NCBI RefSeq assembly: GCF_014194695.1
Contig: NZ_JACIAH010000008.1
Span: 1-64,000, forward strand
Reading direction: 5' to 3'
Length of the DNA stretch: 64,000 nt
Source of the DNA: Rhizobium sp. BK399
GTDB lineage: Bacteria; Pseudomonadota; Alphaproteobacteria; Rhizobiales; Rhizobiaceae
Both the position numbers and the translations under genes were made by a program. Shown one piece after another: positions 60,725 to 64,000 of the stretch (the stretch's first letter is position 1; the number at the start of each line of letters is the position of its first letter). The notes under the pieces are model-generated. The model made no database searches, had not been told where the DNA came from, and was given only the letters and a program-made list of their open reading frames with translations.

Positions 60725-61504
60725 ATGACGACGAACAACGACATCACCATGGCAACCCGCCGTCCGCGTCTCGACGATCGGCCGCTTGCAAAGCGGATCG
60801 GGCTCATCATCCTGGCAACCGACCATACCACGGAAGTCGACTTCCAGCGCATGGTCGCCAGTGATCGCATTGGCATTTACGTGAGCCGTATCCACTATGC
60901 CAATCCGACGACGCCAGAAAATCTCCTGAAGATGCAGCCGGCCCTGACGGCAGGTGCTGGCCTTATCCTGCCTGGAGAGCCGCTCGACGCCATCATGTAT
61001 TCCTGTACGTCCGCGTCCGTGGTGATCGGTGACGGCGAGATCGAAAAGGCGATCAATGCCGCAAAGCCCGACGTTCCGGTCGTGACGCCGACGGCAGCCT
61101 CGGTGCGTGCGTTGAAGGCATTCGGTGCTCGAAGGATCTCGATCCTGACGCCCTACGTCGCCGAGACAGCCGTTCCCATGGCGGAGTATTTCACAGGCCT
61201 CGGCTTCGAGATCGACAGGTTTACGTGCCTCGGTTTCTCCGACGACAGGGAAATGGCACGCATTGCACCGGACGAGATTGAAGCGTTCGCTGTTGAAGCG
61301 ATGGCGCCGGGGTCTGATGCCCTGTTCATTTCCTGCACGGCCCTTCGCGCCGCCGGGGTCGCCGGCAGCATTGAGAAGAAAGTCGGAAAGCCGGTAGTCA
61401 GCAGTAATCTTGCAACGGCATGGGCGTGCCTCAGTCTGTGCGGCGACAAGAGGGCCGATCGAGGCTTCGCCAGTCTGATGACGCTTCCGGTTCCGGGAAA
61501 CTGA
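60725..61504 (+). CDS. eutA: EutA, arylmalonate decarboxylase/Asp-Glu racemase-type protein
   Basis: 259 residues; the ATG at 60725 follows the ehuD stop by one base. The two active-site cysteines of the Asp/Glu racemase superfamily are present: Cys94 in IMYSCTSASVV and Cys204 in LFISCTALRAAG. The sequence is close in layout to maleate isomerase/arylmalonate decarboxylase. EutA acts with EutB and EutC to turn 5-hydroxyectoine into ectoine; its individual reaction is not settled. Confidence 0.9.
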   Translation: MTTNNDITMATRRPRLDDRPLAKRIGLIILATDHTTEVDFQRMVASDRIGIYVSRIHYANPTTPENLLKMQPALTAGAGLILPGEPLDAIMYSCTSASVVIGDGEIEKAINAAKPDVPVVTPTAASVRALKAFGARRISILTPYVAETAVPMAEYFTGLGFEIDRFTCLGFSDDREMARIAPDEIEAFAVEAMAPGSDALFISCTALRAAGVAGSIEKKVGKPVVSSNLATAWACLSLCGDKRADRGFASLMTLPVPGN

Positions 61505-61508
61505 TGCC

Positions 61509-62510
61509 ATGCCCGCTGCGTCCACGGTCAGTTTTCAGGATATCATGCGCGCATCGGAACGTATCGCTCCGCACGTGCGCAACACGCCGCTCGTCTCATC
61601 GAATGCCTTGAGCAAGATCACCGGCTGCCCTGTGAAGTTGAAGCTCGAGCACCACCAGACGACCGGTAGCTTCAAGCTCAGGGGGGCAACCAACGCCGTC
61701 CTGTCGCTGACCGCAGAGGAACGAGCGCGTGGGATCGTTGCCGCGTCGACGGGAAATCACGGGCGAGCCCTTGCCCATGCCGCCAGAGCAGCAGGAACTG
61801 CCACGACCATATGCATGTCGCGGCTCGTACCGGAAAACAAGATCACGGAGATCCGCCGCCTCGGCGCGACGATATGCATCGTCGGTAACTCGCAGGACGA
61901 CGCCCAATGTGAGGTCGACCGACTGGTCGCCGAAGAGGGGCTCGTCGGGATCCCTCCGTTCGACGACGAGCGCGTGATCGCCGGTCAAGCCTCGCTCGGC
62001 CTGGAAATTTTCAAGGACTGCCCGGATGTGGACACCGTTCTCGTGCCGCTGTCGGGTGGCGGCCTTGCATCGGGAGTGGCTGCTGCGTTGAAGACCATCA
62101 ATTCGGCGATCCGTCTTGTCGGAATTTCGATGGAGCACGGCGCTGCCATGAAGGCAAGCATCGATGCCGGCAGGCCCGTCGAGGTTATCGAGGAAGAGAG
62201 CTTTGCGGACTCGCTTGGCGGCGGCATAGGCCTTACGAACCGGCTGACCTTTGCCATGTGCCGCGATCTGCTCGACGATGTCGTTCTGCTGTCCGAGAGC
62301 GAAATCGCAAAGGGCATGCTTCACGCCTACGATGCTGAGCGCGAGATAGTGGAGGGCGCCGGCGCTGTCGGGATCGCCGCTCTCCTGGCGGGCAAGATCA
62401 CTCCATCCGGGCCGATCGTCGTCATTCTCTCTGGCAGGAACGTTGACATGGACCTGCATCGCCGCGTGATCAACGGTGCAACGGCTCTTTCGGGGAGGTG
62501 CGCCGCATGA
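61509..62510 (+). CDS. eutB: EutB, threonine-dehydratase-like PLP enzyme
   Basis: 333 residues of fold-type II. PLP lysine Lys56 in HHQTTGSFKLRGATNAV, phosphate-binding LSGGGLASGVAAALK, and STGNHGRALAHAARAAGT. The ACT regulatory domain of biosynthetic threonine dehydratase is absent. In the proposed pathway it removes the hydroxyl of 5-hydroxyectoine by a dehydratase reaction. The stop overlaps the eutC start (ATGA). Confidence 0.92.
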   Translation: MPAASTVSFQDIMRASERIAPHVRNTPLVSSNALSKITGCPVKLKLEHHQTTGSFKLRGATNAVLSLTAEERARGIVAASTGNHGRALAHAARAAGTATTICMSRLVPENKITEIRRLGATICIVGNSQDDAQCEVDRLVAEEGLVGIPPFDDERVIAGQASLGLEIFKDCPDVDTVLVPLSGGGLASGVAAALKTINSAIRLVGISMEHGAAMKASIDAGRPVEVIEEESFADSLGGGIGLTNRLTFAMCRDLLDDVVLLSESEIAKGMLHAYDAEREIVEGAGAVGIAALLAGKITPSGPIVVILSGRNVDMDLHRRVINGATALSGRCAA

Positions 62511-63499
62511 GCTCGATGGTGATTCTTAGCGAAGCTGATCTCAGAAAGATCATCGGTCTGGACCTGGAGGCCGTCGGTTGCGTCGAGGACGCGTTCAGGG
62601 CGCTTGCCACGAAGGCCGTGTCGATGCCACCGATCCTGAGGCTCGATATTCCCGAGCATCGGGGCGAGGTCGATGTGAAGACGGCTTATGTCCCTGGTGT
62701 CGACGGCTTCGCGATCAAGATCAGCCCGGGATTTTTTGACAATCCAAAGATCGGCCTGGCGAGCACGAACGGAATGATGGTGTTGCTTTCGAGCCGGACG
62801 GGGCTCGTACAAGCTCTGCTGCTCGATAATGGGTATCTGACGGATGTGAGAACGGCTGCTGCGGGCGCAGTGGCGGCGCGACATCTGTCGCGCGAGGATT
62901 CAACGGTCGCGGCCATCTTTGGTGCCGGCATGCAGGCAAAACTGCAGCTCGAGGCGCTGACGCTCGTCCGCCCCATCACCAATGCGCGCATCTGGGCGCG
63001 CGATCACGAAAAGGCACAGGCGGTTGCGGCCGAGTGTTCGGCAAAGCTCGGAATTGGGGTCGAGGCGATCGTCGATGCGAGGACCGCGGTTCGCGGCGCC
63101 GACATTATCGTGACGACCACTCCTGCGGAACGGCCGATCATCCAGTCTGAATGGCTAGAGCGGGGCCAGCATCTGACGGCCATGGGGTCGGATGCCGAAC
63201 ATAAGAACGAAGTCGAACCTGCGGCGATTGCGATGGCGTCACCCTATGTTGCCGACAGCCTGAAGCAGACCCGTCGGCTTGGAGAGTTGCATCACGCAAT
63301 CTCGATCGGTCTGGTCGGCGAGGATGCCGAATTCCCGGAGCTCGGACAGATTATTGCCGGTCGGGTGGCCGGTCGGACCGACGCTTCAGGCATCACCATT
63401 GCAGACCTGACCGGGACCGGGATCCAGGATACCGCCATCGCCACGCTCGCCTTTTCGCGGGCTGCAGCCGCCCGGGCCGGCATGACATTCGAAAGCTGA
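62507..63499 (+). CDS. eutC: EutC, ornithine cyclodeaminase-like protein
   Basis: 330 residues from the ATG overlapping the eutB stop. Ornithine cyclodeaminase/mu-crystallin family: FAIKISPGFFDNPKIGLAST, GLVQALLLDNGYLTDVRTAA, and the NAD(P)-binding AIFGAGMQAKLQLEALTLV, then TAMGSDAEHKNEVEP. It would reduce the intermediate formed by EutB to give ectoine. Translation is coupled to eutB. Confidence 0.92.
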   Translation: MSSMVILSEADLRKIIGLDLEAVGCVEDAFRALATKAVSMPPILRLDIPEHRGEVDVKTAYVPGVDGFAIKISPGFFDNPKIGLASTNGMMVLLSSRTGLVQALLLDNGYLTDVRTAAAGAVAARHLSREDSTVAAIFGAGMQAKLQLEALTLVRPITNARIWARDHEKAQAVAAECSAKLGIGVEAIVDARTAVRGADIIVTTTPAERPIIQSEWLERGQHLTAMGSDAEHKNEVEPAAIAMASPYVADSLKQTRRLGELHHAISIGLVGEDAEFPELGQIIAGRVAGRTDASGITIADLTGTGIQDTAIATLAFSRAAAARAGMTFES

Positions 63500-63531
63500 T
63501 CCGGTGCTGCACCGGACAAGGAGGGACGAGC

Positions 63532-64000
63532 ATGAGTGAACCGAATCTTAAATTTTCGCGCGACGAATACAGCCTTCGGCTGGAAAAGACCCGCAAGGCA
63601 ATGGAAGCAAAGGGCGTCGAGCTGCTGATTGTCAGCGACCCCTCGAACATGGCCTGGCTGACGGGTTACGACGGGTGGTCCTTTTACGTCCATCAGGCCG
63701 TGATTGTTCCGCCGTCAGGCGAGCCAATCTGGTTCGGCCGCGGACAAGATGCCAACGGCGCCAAGCTGACCGCCTATCTCAGCCATGAGAACATCATCGG
63801 TTATCCTGACCACTACGTGCAATCGACCGAGCGACATCCGATGGATTACCTCTCGGGCATCCTCGCTGATCGTGGCTTCGCAAAGCTTTCGATCGGCGTC
63901 GAGATGGATAACTACTGGTTCTCGGCAGCTGCATTTGCCTCATTGCAAAAGCATCTCCCAAACGCCCGCTTTGTGGATGCCACGGCACTCGTCAACTGGC
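63532..64000 (+). CDS. eutD: EutD (DoeA) ectoine hydrolase, N-terminal part cut by window end
   Basis: ATG 63532 with AAGGAGGGACGAGC upstream. The visible 156 residues are the N-terminal creatinase-like domain of an M24-family hydrolase: FSRDEYSLRLEKTRKAMEAK, then LLIVSDPSNMAWLTGYDGWS and GEPIWFGRGQDANGAKLTAY. EutD/DoeA opens the ectoine ring to N-acetyl-diaminobutyrate. The catalytic half lies beyond the window, where eutE (deacetylase) is expected next. Confidence 0.92.
   Translation, partial: MSEPNLKFSRDEYSLRLEKTRKAMEAKGVELLIVSDPSNMAWLTGYDGWSFYVHQAVIVPPSGEPIWFGRGQDANGAKLTAYLSHENIIGYPDHYVQSTERHPMDYLSGILADRGFAKLSIGVEMDNYWFSAAAFASLQKHLPNARFVDATALVNW

Noticed and set aside
1..64000. CRISPR array, rRNA genes, repABC-type origin or conjugation genes
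   Set aside because: No regularly spaced repeats, rRNA motifs or Rep/Tra proteins were seen on reading both strands.

Overview
The window looks like alphaproteobacterial DNA of the Rhizobiales (Sinorhizobium/Ensifer/Rhizobium type). The pointers are an orfA-pit phosphate-transport pair with a PHO box, BA14K and DUF1236 exported proteins, two GGAAC-N16-CGTT promoters of the EcfG/RpoE2 general-stress class, and the ehuABCD-eutABCD ectoine cluster beside an enuR-type MocR regulator. Species and replicon cannot be fixed from the sequence alone. The left part resembles an accessory replicon or genomic island.

Region 1 to about 38.9 kb is strongly decayed. It holds remnants of IS5-, IS21- (two, in opposite orientations), IS3- and IS630-type elements. 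Many genes are broken by frameshifts, stops or deletions: a dapA-family lyase, a methyltransferase, an XRE regulator, two flavin reductases, a hydantoinase fused by deletion to a ribokinase, a DUF429 gene, DUF3422, dinB, folE and an ECF sigma gene. Intact genes sit among them: an acetyltransferase, a GH3 glycosidase, orfA-pit, BA14K proteins, a DUF1476 paralogue, a trypsin-endonuclease fusion, a stress-promoter locus at 17.6-19.0 kb, GntR and GlxA-type regulators, an MscS channel with a lipoprotein hydrolase, an exported JAMM-motif protein with a MORN-like tail, and a multidomain peptidoglycan hydrolase.

Region 39-51 kb is mostly intact but unspecialised. It contains exported and LssY_C proteins, transketolase, tRNA-Val(TAC), an arsR-SRPBCC-GFA operon with a candidate operator, the cbpA-cbpM chaperone pair, several short rhizobial proteins and a 5'-truncated SulP permease.

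Region 51.4-64 kb is a coherent ectoine/5-hydroxyectoine catabolic island. On the plus strand enuR is followed by ehuABCD (ABC uptake), eutABC (5-hydroxyectoine to ectoine) and eutD (ring opening, cut by the window end). On the minus strand asnC, ssd, an aminotransferase and an oxidoreductase gene would carry diaminobutyrate to aspartate. Repeated TTGTCATGAT-type elements lie at the enuR start and before ehuA, and a 19-bp inverted repeat lies between asnC and ssd.

No CRISPR array, rRNA gene or replication origin was seen. The least explained items are the trypsin-nuclease fusion, the JAMM/MORN exported protein, and the divergent stress promoters that serve a 24-residue membrane peptide.
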